This document shows positions 23,212 through 36,963 of a stretch of 64,000 nucleotides of DNA, one piece after another. Positions within the stretch are counted from its first letter, which is position 1. Every line of letters starts with the position of its first letter. The notes beneath the pieces are model-generated. The model saw nothing but the letters and a program-made list of their open reading frames with translations. It did not search any database and was not told the DNA's origin. Source of the stretch: Phylloscopus collybita (taxonomy: Eukaryota > Chordata > Aves > Passeriformes > Phylloscopidae); NCBI GenBank assembly GCA_027886175.1, contig JAJNNQ010000026.1, positions 11,508,001-11,572,000 of the forward strand, read 5' to 3'. The position numbers and the translations under genes were made by a program.

Positions 23212-25169
23212 GTGTTTATGATCTTGTTCCTTTGTAGTAATCTGCTGGCACAACAGGCTGTAACTGGCCAGGTTTATTCCCCTGTGTGCAGGAGGAAATT
23301 CTATGTTACAAAAAAAACCTGTTGTGACTATTGTTGTGATTTTTTTTTTTTTTTAAATGTCAGGTGTGTTACCAAGCCCAACAGTCAGAGTGGTTCAAAG
23401 TTTCTGCATACCAAAACAAAACTTTGGGGCAGTCAGAAATGAAATGAAAGCCTGTATGGTGCTGAAGCTGCTCCCCATTTTCATTGCTATAACCAGCTGC
23501 AGAGCACAGAGCTCACAGAGTTAGTGTGAAGCTAACTTGCTCTTACCCATATTCTTGAATGCGGTGAGCTTGGTGTCAACAAATAATCAAGTCCAGAAAG
23601 AAAGATGAGAAAGTATGAATGTTTTTTTTTATATGGAAAGGACAATGATGAATTCTGTTTTCTTAGCCAGTCTCTTTACACTTTCCCAGTAGCACAGAGG
23701 GCCTGTAGAGTTCTTGAAATTTCTCCCTAGGGAATACTTCTTGTGTAGAGGTTTCCTCACTTTGAACAGCTATTTTGAGCAGCTGGAATGATCCATAGGG
23801 GGCTGTGGCAGCAAAGTCATTTAGAGCAGCCAACTTAGACGAGAGGCATTGCCAAGAAAAATTGAGATTCAAATACAGAATTAAAGCTGCCTTAACCAGC
23901 CCTCCACCCACTGGGCAGTAACGGATTGTGCTCACTCTTTGTGAAGGAGAACTTTCCTTGTTAATATTTATGTAAAAGTTATATTAATGCTAATTCTATG
24001 CATCTCTGCTATGTCACCAGGAAAAGCAAAAAGTAGTGTGAGGTAGAGTACTGTCTTAATGTCTTCCCCAATTGTTACAAAAGGAATGGGAAAGCAAGCT
24101 GCTGCAGAGCCAGTGTAGGCATTGAGAATGCATGACTTTCAAGGCATTTTTTCACTTCTTCTAGAAACAAAAGCACTCATTTCTACTGTTGCCAACCCGG
24201 CCCTGTTCCTCCATTTCCATTTTGATGCACTTGCCCTGCTTCTCAGGTTTCTGCTTACAGAAAGGACAGCAACTGCAGCCAACTTCACAGTTCAGAGAGT
24301 CAAAGGTCTCAGAACAGAATTTCTCAGCAAATCTGGGCTGCTCTGCTACATGGTAGAAATTGTAAACTGTCATAGCAAAAAGCAGAAATGATCTTTCAGT
24401 AATGGGAGCTATTTTAACTTCAAAATAGTGATTTCAGCACCTAATGCTGTTATTCCTTACTGAATAAATGGATTTATTACCTACAACCAGGAAATGTCCT
24501 TCTAAATTAAATGAGGAAGGTAAATATGAAGAATTGTCCTGTGAAATAATTTTCAGGGTGCCATTATGATTTCCTCTGCAGTTAGTTCAGATTTGGCTGA
24601 GAGTTGTAAGTGTAGTGCTGCCATATGATTTGTCTTATGATAAAAGATCCTTGCTGACAAAAAAAGGAAGTGCTGGCAATTAAGTAGCTCTTGTAGAATT
24701 CTGTATGTGTGAGATTGTAAAGCAGAAGTAGCATAACTTTAATACTTGGAGACTATTAAAAACATTAAATTACTGAAGCTTCTTAAGGTTTAATTTGTAG
24801 ATCCAGTTGCGAATATTCGGCTAATGGAATAATCAATTACATTTGAAAAAGATTAATTAAATGAAAAAGTTAGGGATTTCAATTTTGACCTGAGTTACTC
24901 TTGCTGCTAGTTTATACGTGTTCTGCAGGCCTGGATGTCATGGTGATGGGTCATAAAAACTCCACTGCTGAAATGAACCATCACTTTAGTGATGGCTGTG
25001 AAATTTGCTCCTCTCCAGCCACCTGGCAATAGACCCATGAGCTCACATGTCTGCTCCTTTCAGAAATGGGGTGGAGAAGATGCAGGGTCTTAATTTTCTT
25101 GAGTTCTGTTCTGTCCTTGTTCTGAATGATGCTTTGCCCCACACTCCTGCCATTTTCTAAACTGACTTT

Positions 25170-25620
25170 GCTCCCATGATCAGTCAATGTACTCATTAAA
25201 ATCTGAAGCAAAGTATTCACTTCAGATCAATAACAAAGTGCAATTTATATTTTGCCAAGATAATCTTCCATTTCTCTGCACTTTTTATTCCATAGCACTA
25301 CAGTCCTTTTCTTTATTGTCTTTTGTTTATGGGGAGAAAGAATCTCTTTTGTTGTTTGCTTTTCATATCTTTTTGAAAGTCTAATTCAGCCTGAATTCTG
25401 GCAATTCTCACTTTGTCCTTCCTTTCCTTCATCCCTCAGATAACATTTCCTTTGTGCTTAAGCCTCTTTGCCATTTTGCAAATGTTTTGGGGTTTGCTTG
25501 TGGTTATTTATTCAACTAAACTTTCCCTGCTTTCTCGAGACAAAGCCCACATACTTTTATCCTTTTCACTTCAAATAATTATATTATCCTCAATATTTGA
25601 GTTCATCAGTCCCTGACTTT
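25170..25620 (-). mobile_element. Ancient CR1/L3-like LINE fragment (degenerate)
   Basis: Blocks such as CATTAAAATCTGAAGCAAAG, then CTAATTCAGCCTGAATTCTG and TCTCACTTTGTCC, resemble the coding region of old amniote CR1/L3 LINEs read in reverse. Heavily mutated, so this is a family-level call only. Confidence 0.45.
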
Positions 25621-28591
25621 ACAAATAAGTTCTCTGGTTTCTCAAAGCTTGTTTTTGTGAAATTGAGAATATCATTTGCTTTTGGATCTTCTGCCAAATC
25701 AATTTTTACCTTACCAAATTGTTGTATATCTGTCAAACCTCCCTTCTGTCATTGGTCAATGGCAATGCAGTTACTATCATCCCTATGTAGGATTTCATAT
25801 GCGTTTGATTAATGAATGTAATACACTGAATGCAATAATGAATTTAATTCACAAATACAACATAAATGTTTCATCTGTATCTATGAAGTTTGCTTAGAAA
25901 TACCTTTAGCTCAGTTGTAGTTTCCTTCAAATTTTATTTGTACCTAATTTACTAGATATGATATTATTCAAGCAAAATCTAAACCAGTTACACCTAATCT
26001 TCAAAGAGGGACCGAAGAAAGAGAATTGGGCAATCCCACTTTTTTCTTCTTGGTATTGGTTTTTCAGTGTTCTAGAAACTTGTGTCAGCCATTACACTTC
26101 GGCAATTAAAAAGTACATGGAAACTATTGCTTGAGATGTCTTGTAGTTGTGTTCCTGAAAATGCAAAGGCTCACTTAAAAGGCTCCCAAGCAGATTGCTT
26201 TACTGAAGAAGACAATACACACATATAAGCAAAACTCATATTTTCTCCCCTTCCCCAGTCTCCAAAAGCCCCTGGTTGTATCGGCCCTTTTAGTCCAGTC
26301 TAAAGGAAGTCAGTACACAAACTCAGGCCTTGTTCCCACGAACATTCATTTAACTTTGAAACTAAATTTGAGGTCAACAGAAGTACACAAATCTAAGAAG
26401 CAATTAATGTACAGATGTATTAGCAGGCATGACAGAATGAGAGAGGCAGACTCCTCTTGGCTCCTCTGGAAGGAAGGAATGGTAATTTACAGTATTATCT
26501 ACTGTCTTCTGTTACCAGGGTACAGAATAATCAGAACTGACCTTCAGAGAAGGGGTTCCAGGGAGGAAAATGAACTGCGTCCTTTCTTCTCATCTTTGAC
26601 TTTTCTTGTCAAACCAAAAATTTTTTCTGCTTATTTTTACAACAGGAATTCAGGTTGCCATGTGCTTCACCTTCTTCCCTCCATCTGCCTGTGGTGAGAG
26701 ACCAGTAGAAACATCACAAAGAATAAGATATATTAGTTAAATTAATTAATTGCATTGGCATATACTGCAGTTTAATATTGAATGAACATATAAGAGATCT
26801 TTATTAAAAGTTTCTGTGTCTTGTTTCCTTGATGTAGTTTGTTAACAGTTCAGAAGATGAATTTTAATTACATTCTGATAAGCAGCTAAACTAAGAAAGG
26901 TGCAGTAGGCAGAGGGAAAATAAATAATCTGTTAAAAAAAACCCCAACCCCTGAAGGGTTTATATATTTTAAAGAAGAGATAAAGCTCCAATTTTTCAAA
27001 TACCCAACTTGGGCTGTATAGAAAACTTAGTTTGAAGGAACCGTGGAGGAGTTTTGTTTACACAGAGCTAACGAAGATGCATCTCTTTTTTTACAATCCC
27101 ATATACAAGGCCTGTGGTTGAGGCTGAAAGGATTATTGGGGAGGCAACACTGAAACCTATGTTTCTTTCAAGAGAACCTAGGCATATCCAAAGTTCAGTT
27201 TAAAGTTATGTTCCTTTTCTTTTCACTTAGTCTGTCTGAGGTAAAGCAAGTTCATTTCCATTAGACTTGATTGAGGAAAGCCAGCCTGTCTCCTCTTCAT
27301 GCTGGTTGCTTCTGCAGAGATTGATTGTTAGTGATTTATAATCAGCCTTCCACAGGGAAAATTTCATATATTTATCAGAAAATTAATGAAAAAATATTTA
27401 TATAGCTTGTAATTGCTTACATTGTTTCTAATTGCTCATTTATATAAAGAAGGGATTTACATTGGTTATATTATCATCAATTTTAATAAGCCTAAGCATT
27501 AAAAATCACCAGTTAGGTCTTAAACTAATGAGATTTATTCAAAAATAATGAGATTTCAGACATTAATAAATTGGGATTTGACCTCTGGGGTATTTGTCAA
27601 TGTGTACATTGAGAATTTCAAAACTCTAAAAATGAAGTGAAAAGAAAACTTGAGGCTATCACATTACTAGAAATGCAAATCTTAAATGGAGACGCTGAGT
27701 GATACTGATGGGATAAAAACAAAATGGCTTTTTATATGGCTTTAGGCACACTTCTATATTTCATCCAGAGCAAGAAAAAAGCTTTCTTATATCAAAGAGG
27801 AGTAGGTACCAGATTTAATATATAATTAGCTGATTTACAATTGAAATAATTTATTCTTCTCTGTGTGACAGCATCATTTAAGTATCACTGTAGCAGTGTT
27901 TTCTGTAGACAATGCTAGAGCTAAGCTGCTGTCAGCATTTCAAAATTAAAACCTTTTAAAAAAGGTTGTGACTGGTTTCTTTAAGTTTCTCAATTGTTGT
28001 AGAGACCATATTTCTGGATGGTATAAAAAGTGATCTAGCTGTTTTGGAAATTGGCAGACAAAGATATTACACAGTGTTGTGCATAACTGGAGCTCATCAT
28101 AAAACCCAACAAGGTGCTGTCCAAAAATATCAGTTTTTCATAACTGCAGTCTTCTTTTTCTGTTGTTTTTTTTGCTATGGATCAGTAGTCCTTGATTAAA
28201 CTATAATCTACTTTGTGTTTTTCCTTTTCATAAATATTTCTTCAGTAGTTTAATACTGCCTCTCCTTCTGTGTTTTCAAAATACTAGCTAAAATACTAGC
28301 CAAGGTCTAAATTGCACAGCTGTCTTTGATTTCAGCTTTGAATTTGTGCACCAGCTACACCAACTGTGGTGGAAGATGTGCACTGAACTTTTATATTTAC
28401 TGCTAACTGCAGGTGCAGGAGCCTTCTTGTCATTTGGTCAACAGAGTATCTCTCATCAGTGACTTCAATCTCTGTGTACAATTATGGAATATATGCTGCC
28501 TGGTTATGAAAAGACACATCTTAAGCCAATACCATCAGTTTAATTATAATAATTTGATTTTTTTTAACTTAGTACTTGGAACATATAACAC

Positions 28592-29720
28592 AGAATCATA
28601 GAATCATAACATGGTTTGGGTGGGAAAGGATGTTAAAGGTGATCTAGTTCCAAGTCACGCCAGTGGCAGAGCCACGTGCCACTAGACCTGGTTACTCAAA
28701 GCCCCGTCCACCTTTTGAATGTTGAATGGGGCATCCACAACTTCTCTGGACAATCTGTTCCAGTGCCTAACCACCCTTACAATAAAGAATTTCTTCCTAA
28801 TATCTAATCTAAACCCACCCTCGTTCAGTTTGAAGCCATTCCCCATTGTCCTACATTGTCCTGTCACTACAGGCCCTTGTAGAAAGTCCCTCTCCAGCTT
28901 TCTTGCAGCCCCCTTTAGGTACTGGAAGGTGCTGTAAGGTGTTCTCGGAACCTTTTCTTCTTCAGGCTGAACAACCCCAGCTCTCCCAGCCTTTCTTTGT
29001 AGAAGAGGTGCTCCAGCCTCCTCTGATCATCTTTGTGGCCTCCCTGGACTCACTCCTGAAGCTGCACATCCCTCTTATGTTGGAGGCCCCAGAGCAGTGC
29101 TCCAGGTGGGTCTCAGGAGAGCAGAGCAGAAGAAGGGCAGAATCACCTCCCTTAAACTACTGGCCACACTGCTTTAGATGCAGCCCAGGACAGAGTTGGC
29201 TCTCTGGGCTCTGAGCACACATTGCTGGGTCATGCTGAGCTTCTCATCCACCAACACCCGCAAGACTTCCTCAGGGCTGCTCTCAATCCATTCTCCACCC
29301 AGCCTATATTTGTGTTTGGGATCACCCCAATCCAGGTGCAAGACCTTGTACTTGGCATTGTTGAACTTCATGAGGTTTGCACAGTCCTCCCCCTCAAGCC
29401 TGCCAGGGTCCCTCTGGATGACATCCCTTCCCTCCAGCGTGTCCTCCACACCCCTCAGCCTGGTGTCATTGGCAAACCTGGGGGGGGTGCACTCAGTCCC
29501 ACTGCCCGTGTCACCGACACAGATGTTAAACGGTGCTGGTCCCAGTACCGAGCCCTGAGGGCACCACTCGTCACTGCTCTCCCTTGGACACTGAGCCATT
29601 GACTGCAGCTCTGAGTGTGGCCAGCCAGACAAATCCTTATCCACCCAGTGGGCCATCTGTCAAATCCGTGTTTCTCCAGTTTAGAGACACGGATGTCATG
29701 TGGGACAGTGTCAAAACATA
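28592..29720 (-). mobile_element. CR1 LINE, 5'-truncated, about 1.1 kb
   Basis: Starts with the CR1 3'-end repeat in reverse (AGAATCATAGAATCATAACA), runs through the 3'UTR and into the reverse-transcriptase C-terminal region. A recognisable RT fragment lies on the minus strand at about 29174-29656, with the CR1 hallmarks [33 protein letters not shown] and VLVDEKLSMTQQC. The frame is broken and it cannot move. It is the best-preserved CR1 in the window. Confidence 0.93.
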
Positions 29721-32700
29721 AACTGATTGTATGTACTAAAAAACTTCTTTTCTTTTTTTTCTTCTCCTACCTACCATCTCTTTGGTCCCTTCAATTCATG
29801 TGTCCATAAGGACTTCAAGGCTTTTCACCGGAAGAACTGTGCTGATTTAGATATTCTATAACCAAATTGTGGTCCACATGAACAATGGTAGGCTATTGCA
29901 CCAATTTTCTTAACTCATAGTCACCTGACATGGTTGGGGTACAAGAGGTTGATGACTTCAAATTAGTTCTTCATATTGTGAACATCATATATGCAAATAT
30001 ATATACTTCAGACTTCTGTGATCTAAAACAAAATATTGATTCAGACATACTCTTCAATCCCTAGTTTTATAAGGGAAATGGCAAGATTTAGACAGGTAAT
30101 CTAAGAATTTATTTATCTTTCTTTGTATCCATGTTTGTTTATGCCAGAAAAATAATGTAATTCAGTATGCTAACACTGTTCATTTCACAGGATCACTAAA
30201 GTGATGAATTTTTTCTGTTTCTCAGTTTAATTTTCTAGTCTAGTCAGGATACTAAACTTTCCATATTGGGTTTTACATGGCAAACTGAAAATATTATTTG
30301 TAAAGAACATCAGTAAGTTCTGCCCAGATTCTGTTTTTCCTCTGCCTCAGTTTATTGGATCCAGATTTCTGCATGTTTCCCTGTTGGTATATTCTTCTCA
30401 CCTGTGTTTGTGTGTGTTTACTTCATGGACAGTTTTAAGACATTATTCACTCTGTGGCAAAAAGATTTGTGGAAAGGCTCATCAGCTTTTCCTTTGGTCA
30501 AATGAATTTCATGTGCCTTCTTGGCTTTCAAAAAAAACCAAACCAACATGTATTAGAGCTCTTTGAAAAATGACTGTTTTGCTAGGAAATGTCTGAAACA
30601 ATTGCAAATATCACTAGAAAAATGAATCTCATTTTACTTTTACATATGCAATGCAGATGTTGATAACTAAGATGAGTCACCCAGGGCTTCCCTTGGTGGT
30701 CAGTGTAGCAGAACAGGTAGGTTTAGGACATGAATCATTCAACATATTTTAGAAAAGGATTCATTACATTTTCTAGGTACACCAAAGGATCTACTTGTTC
30801 TACTGGAAGAGCAAGTAGAAGTGTGGCAGTGAAACTATATGTCCAGTCTGGGAAGAGTGAGCACAGAAATGAACCATCTGTGCAGGAATAGCAACAGTTT
30901 TATTACTCATTTTCAGAAATCTTTTAAACTATGTTATAATAAATCATAGTCTATGGAATAATTTATTTTATTAATATGATTTATTTACACTGCTAAGAAT
31001 TTTGCACATAGACTGCATGAAAAAGTGGCTGCATAAAAATCATGCCTTGCTGTTTCAGGGATTGAAAGACTGACGCCTCTTTACTGGAGAGAAAGTATTA
31101 GAAAGTTTCTTAGAAAAAATTTAAAGAATGGTAAGAAAGATCCCTGCTGAACACTGACCTGAGACCATTTGTCTTCCATCTTTATGGCATCAGCACTGGA
31201 ATTTGCATTATCTAACTTAAGATGTCTGCAGTTCTCATGTCTGCATCTGACTTGGAGTCAAAGCCAAGTTGGTAACTGACAGCCTCAGGGTTTATAGATG
31301 TGGCTCCATGAAAGACTCTGCTGTCAGCCTGCAACAGCTGACACTGCAACACCAGAGTACACTCATGCAGGGCTGCTCAGCCTGACACATCCCAGCTTTA
31401 CCAAGTGTGATTGTACAGGGTAGAGCCACACCAAAATGTGATGTCACCCTGTGCTAACTTGCACTGCACTCACTCCTCTGTGCAGAATTTTTCCATTCGA
31501 GGCATTAGGATCAGTTTCACACATTTCTCTGTTGCACAGTTTCTATTTTCTTTTTCTATTTAACAAAAATCCATACTTGCAACTTTCTGTCATCAGCACA
31601 CCACCTGTAAAAAGTAATGTATCTTGCATTTGTCATCTGCATATCTTTCATATACATAGAACTTAAGCAAGTCCTTCTAAAATGATGAGTCACAATAGGA
31701 AAAGAATGATTTAATTTTGAGGAGCAGGAAAAAATAACACTGTGGAATAATGCTTCTGGGCTTTAAAACCTCTGCACCAGGAGGTGAAACTGTTTTGCAG
31801 GTCTTGTGTGACTAGCACTGGATGAAGAAATTCAGTGTGAAGAAAGCCACATAAATGAAATTGCGTGCCAAAGAGGTGCTGGCCCTGGCCTTCATCAAAG
31901 AGACACCAAAGTGAGAGCCACTCTGATGACAGATAAGCAAATAGCATTCATGTTCTAGAAGTTAGCAAGCAAAGCCAGCTTACCAGACAGTAGGCAATCA
32001 ATTGGGCTGGAAAATCCACAGTGAACACAGTTGCTGTGCAGGTCTGCAAGATCATCAAGCATCTCCTAGTTTCTTGAGATTATGAATCAGGGCGGTGCCT
32101 GTGGAACAGAGGAATCTGAAGCGGGGGATGATGAGGTTGTGGTAGGGAAATAGGTTGGGCGCATCCTGAGTCTGCATCCTCTGAATACAAATGGGCATAT
32201 TTGTCCATGATGTAAACCTTGGCTGATCAAGGAAGATATACAATACTCACAGGAAACATTTTTCGTTGATTGTTTTTTATTGAAGGGTGGATAGCGAAAC
32301 TTGGCCTTTTCTTCCCAAATGGAGAAACCAAGAAGAGATTCAACTTTTGTTTTAGCAAATGCAAGATGAATGTGGTTGATTTTCTTAAAATTCAAAAGCA
32401 ACACACCCGATTAAGCCTGGTCTGAGTGAAATAAGCATGCCATTGTGACTGCTGTGTACTTTTAGTTCAGGTTTTGTGAGGCTTGCTTTAAGCAACAGGA
32501 AAAGCATGGCAGTAGATAGGTAAATTGAGTAGGCAAACATCTGGTCAGTTTCTGTGGCATTGTTTGGTTCAGGGAAACACAGGATCCCTTCAGAACTGTG
32601 TTCTCAGGAGGGTTATTTGCTGATAGTTTTCCCATTATTGACCTTGGAAACAATAATCGGTTTCAAATTAACTACATTCATTACTGAATTCTCCTTGGTT

Positions 32701-33084
32701 TGAGGTCAGAGTCCAGAGGCTAGAGGAAGGTTTGGAAATATCCAGGAGCACAGAACACACTTTGGAAACAAAGAGAACATGCAGCACCGATGCAGGGTAC
32801 TTCTGGGGAATCCTCATCTTGCTACCACCTACACAATCTCAGTGCACACCTCTAGGAAGGGGTCTGCAGAACAAAAGACCTTCCAAACCAAAATACTAAT
32901 GTGTATGCACTCGCTACTCAGCCAGAACATTCTCTCTGAATTCCCTCCCCCTCTCTTCCTGCCCTTAGAAATTCATCACTTCAGACTCTGCTCTCTTTTC
33001 GAGCTGCCAGGGAGCGCGGTGCCTTTGCCAGGGAGCGCGGTGCCAGAGAACCAGTGGCAGGAACCACCCTGCCTGCACTCAGTC
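29721..33084. other. Intergenic DNA
   Basis: AT-rich, no gene or RNA seen. The only structure I note is a 21-bp tandem duplication at 33005-33044. Confidence 0.5.
33005..33044. repeat. 21-bp tandem duplication
   Basis: Two exact 19-bp copies of TGCCAGGGAGCGCGGTGCC separated by TT, unusually GC-rich for this region. Confidence 0.85.
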
Positions 33085-33156
33085 AGGGAGAACAAGGTTG
33101 GACTTGATGATCTCACAGGCCTTTTCCAAGCTAATCGATTCTGTGTGATTGTGTGA
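33085..33156 (+). mobile_element. CR1 LINE 3'-end fragment
   Basis: GGTTGGACTTGATGATCTCA, then CCTTTTCCAAGCTAATCGAT and TCTGTGTGATTGTGTGA: the CR1 3' terminus in forward orientation. Confidence 0.85.
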
Positions 33157-33639
33157 CAAGTAAAGGACAAGGCAGATGGGGCTGCCTGGAATTAGAGATG
33201 AAGTGGATGGCTGTTAGGGGAACCAGGATTGAGGAGGGGGCTGGGAGTCAGAACTGAGGACCAAGGGCATATTACAAGGACATGTGGTCAAGCTTGTGTT
33301 ATACAAGGACCTGTGGTGAAGCTTTAAATACAAGTGTTTTTACAGAAACGTCTGTTTTTCAGTCAGCATTGTCATTACAAACCTATCCTTATGCTTAAGA
33401 AACTGCTGGGCTTTGGTTGCTGCTAACATTAGCATATGGGCACTCACCACACCAGTAATGTACTCTGCAGTTTTCCATGCTCAGGGAGAAAAGCTGAATT
33501 GGTACAGCAGAACAACTTCACAGGAAGTAAATTTTGCAATTTAAATATCCTTATTGAAAGAAAGCAAATAAAAAAGCAATGAGTGAGTATGTATGTGATC
33601 AAGAATTTCTCAATAGTTGATAGATTAATGGGCTAAACC

Positions 33640-34080
33640 TGCCTTTTCCCAGTGAGCCAGTATGGTTTCTGCACAGGTACTCAGAGTTTTGCTGGTTTCC
33701 CTGGCCGGGTAATCAGGCTAGTAAGGAAGGTGGCAATAGCTGCTCTTCTCAGGGCAGACCGGGAATTACAGCTCGGCAGCCATGGACATTTGAGGAATTC
33801 CAAGGAGGAATTTGAGCCTGAGGGAAAGCTCATTTCTTTTGCTCCATGACTCTTCAACTTGTCTAAAGAGCTGATTGATAACAGATGCACCTATCTGCCT
33901 TTCTGGTTTTATTGAAGCGTGTTGTTTTTCTGCAACAGGATTTTTCCTGTGATCTCCCCAGGATATTTCTCCCTTTACTGTGTATACTCATGGTCAGCAT
34001 TCTTTGTGGAATAAAGAGACTCCGGAAGAGCGTATTCTCTCTTGTTTAACCCGTTTCCCCCCTTAATCTACATCCATCCT
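33640..34080 (+). mobile_element. Possible LTR-like segment
   Basis: GTGGAATAAAGAGACTCCGG followed by a CT-rich stretch resembles an LTR poly(A) region. I cannot match it to a named family or find clear TG/CA ends, so this is only a candidate. Confidence 0.2.
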
Positions 34081-36919
34081 TCAGCAGTTATGGAGACTGC
34101 AGTTTTCTAGGACCTTCCATCAAAGGAGAGATTGTTTGATTTTCTTGGTAACAGGAAGGAGAAGGAATCTGGAAATTCCCGAAACTTCTTTCCCTGCAGG
34201 AATTTCTGTCCCTTTAAAAACATCTTGCTTTGGGTAAAGGCATTGCTGCAGGGAAGCTAAATTGCTGGGGATTGCCTGTGACTCCTATAAAAGGGGGAAC
34301 TGATGTAGTGAATCTTAAAGTAGGAGGACTGGAACAATGTAGTCAGTGTCAAACTCAGTACAGGAAGCAGTGGTTATGGCCATTGTAATGTCCCCAGCAG
34401 TGACAAAGGCCCACATACACACAGTTGCAGGTTCCCAGCCATATGCACCAGGATGGCACAAGGGCATATCCTCAGTGGAGTGAAAAAAAGCTTGAGAACC
34501 TAAGAAAATTATGTGGAGGGATTAAAAAGGATCCAGGAGGATGAAAGGGCCATTTTTTCTATAGGTAAAATATATATTCAGAGGAAATCAGAATTTTCCC
34601 CTTGTCTGCAAGCTGAAGAAAATCCACCTACCACTAAAAGCCTGTTCCTTTCTTATGCTAAGAGACAGAAGAAAAGGCAGTTCCTTTCAAGTGGAAAAAA
34701 GAGTCAAGTTCAAGCATTCCCACAAAGGAAAAATCATACCTTTTAAAGTGATATGCAGTAGGACATCCTTGAGCTCCTAGGCCCTTTCCTTGATGTACTT
34801 GACTCTTTGTAAATCTGTCTCTAATCCCACCCCGTTTTAAAAAAAACTTTTTGTTTCTCCACACTGAAGCCTGCTCTGCCTTAACGCTTTGCACTCTACT
34901 TGCTCTTCAGAGCTGGGAGTTTTGATCTATTTCAAACGTGAGCTGTTTGGGGGGATTACGTCAGTTTTGTGGTGGTAATATGGATAGAGATGAGAAAAGT
35001 TAACACTTTGATTGCTAGAGAGGATATATTCATTATAGGTTCAAGAGAGTAAGTAAAAAGCCACTCAGCACTATGGCATCATTATGTAGGTTGACCAGCA
35101 GAGCATACTTCCTGTAGCGTCCTCTCATACACTTGTCATGATGATATACCAATTAAAAGCAAATAGATTTAGGATCAGTAGCCAATCTGTAGGTCATAGA
35201 AAAATAAATTATCAGCCCTTCCAAGAGCCCTTGTTGTACCAGAGAAACAAGATACAAATAGCTTTGGCTTCTTAGAATTACATCCAACTTTAATAGAAAC
35301 TGCAGTTATTCATGGGCTCTCACACAATTACTTGGGAGGACTCTACCAAAAGCTCTGGGTGAGCCTAGTTTAGTCAGGTGTTAAATATGATTAACTGCAG
35401 TGGCTTTGAGTGGCTTAACATTTTATTTCTGACACCCAGTTTCTCACAGTGCCATAACACGAGGCAATCTAAAGATAACATGACTATTGATTTTCTTAAA
35501 TGACACAAGAGCATTCAATGGAAAATGTTAGTATTAAAAAGAAAGCAAGAGTATGTATGATTATTAACAATATATAAGATAATGTAATAAACATAATACA
35601 AAAGTAGCATTCTTAGTATGAGAGTAGAGTTTTTGGGGGTTTTTTTTGCCACATAATTCCAGAAGGTAATAGGAGGAGTATACAAAGGTGGAAAACATTC
35701 TGAATACATGCCACACAGAGCTCAGGAGCTACATTGGTTCAAAAAATGATAGAGACAACAAACTCCTTATTCTCTGCATGTGTGCTGAATTTCTCAGAGC
35801 CACATCTGCATCTCAGAGAAACCTTAGGTCGGTCAGTGAAATGACAGGGTATCTTCCTGTCAAACTCTACCTCCAATGCAACTTCTTCCAAGCCACAAAT
35901 TTGGCTTCTGAGCACCGGGTTCGTTTAGCCCTTCAGGGGCTTGCGCTCCCTCCTGTTCTGCTAGTGTCATGGTATGTGAGACCTTATGCAAATGGCTTCA
36001 AGGTATTTGTGTCTGTCCAGGACACACCTTCCACCTGTTTCTGAGTATTCCTGCATTTTCTGCATGAATGCAGTAGCAGACAGGCATCTCACTGAGGTAA
36101 TTTGAAGGCAGGGTCTGCAGTCCCTGGTACAGCACAGCCACATGTTTATCTGCTTGAATTCAGGGCAGTGAGGAACACGTGTGAAATGCTCTGGGCCAGG
36201 AGTTGACATGGTGTGTTTTGAAAAAAAAAAAGGGATATACCACTCCCTTATTTTTTATCAACAAGGGTGATAGTGCAAGGTGACCTCTACCAGACAAGAG
36301 AGTGCAAGGATAATGGGACCTGCTTCAGCCTTCCCACCCACAGTACCAAATGGTCCTGTTGTTTTGAGCTGCTGAGCAGTTTGGAGTCATGTTTTGTCAA
36401 ATCTTTTGAGACAGGCGGTATTTCAAGTTTGCTTTGTGTCTTGACTTTCAGTAGGAAGTGCTGGGGTTTTTATTTCAGGGGTAGTATGTCTTCAGGGTTC
36501 TTCTCACAGGTTTCTGACTCCTGAGCTGGGAAACACACATCTTCCATCAAACTCTGTCATACAAGGTTATTCTAAAGGAAAAACAGAGAAGGGTAGCCAT
36601 AATCCCATAAACTCCAGCCAGATTACGTAATTATTATGGCTATCAGTGTGCTGACACCAGAATTTGCCCTGCTCTGGGACACCTTTATACAATTCATTAT
36701 TGGGAGATCAGCTTCTGCCACTTCTTTTTGGTACTTGCCTGTCCAAATGTTTTTATTCCAGTAAATGGAATCTTGGCTAGAAATAGTAGGTGGATTCAGG
36801 TCTTAATGTGTGCTCTTAAGTAGCATCTAAAATTTTTTTAATGCTGTATCTGAATTATTTAAATCAAGAAATTAAACTTCTTGCTGGTACTGATGTTTTT
36901 TATATTAGCAGGCTATTTA

Positions 36920-36963
36920 TTTATATATATCTATACACACACACGGATACATATATATATATA
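36920..36963. repeat. TA/CA microsatellite
   Basis: Mixed TA and CA dinucleotide runs (TTATATATATCTATACACAC, then ATATATATATATA). Confidence 0.85.

Larger units (their letters stand above)
20945..28591. other. Intergenic DNA between AMD1 and CDK19, left part
   Basis: AT-rich, with short spurious frames only. It holds the poly(T) tract at 21100-21144, a hairpin at 23179-23211, T-runs near 23340, and an ancient CR1-like fragment near 25.2-25.6 kb. No gene can be supported. Confidence 0.6.

Noticed and set aside
29174..29656. 160-codon minus-strand frame
   Set aside because: It is the broken reverse-transcriptase end of the CR1 copy, not a host gene.
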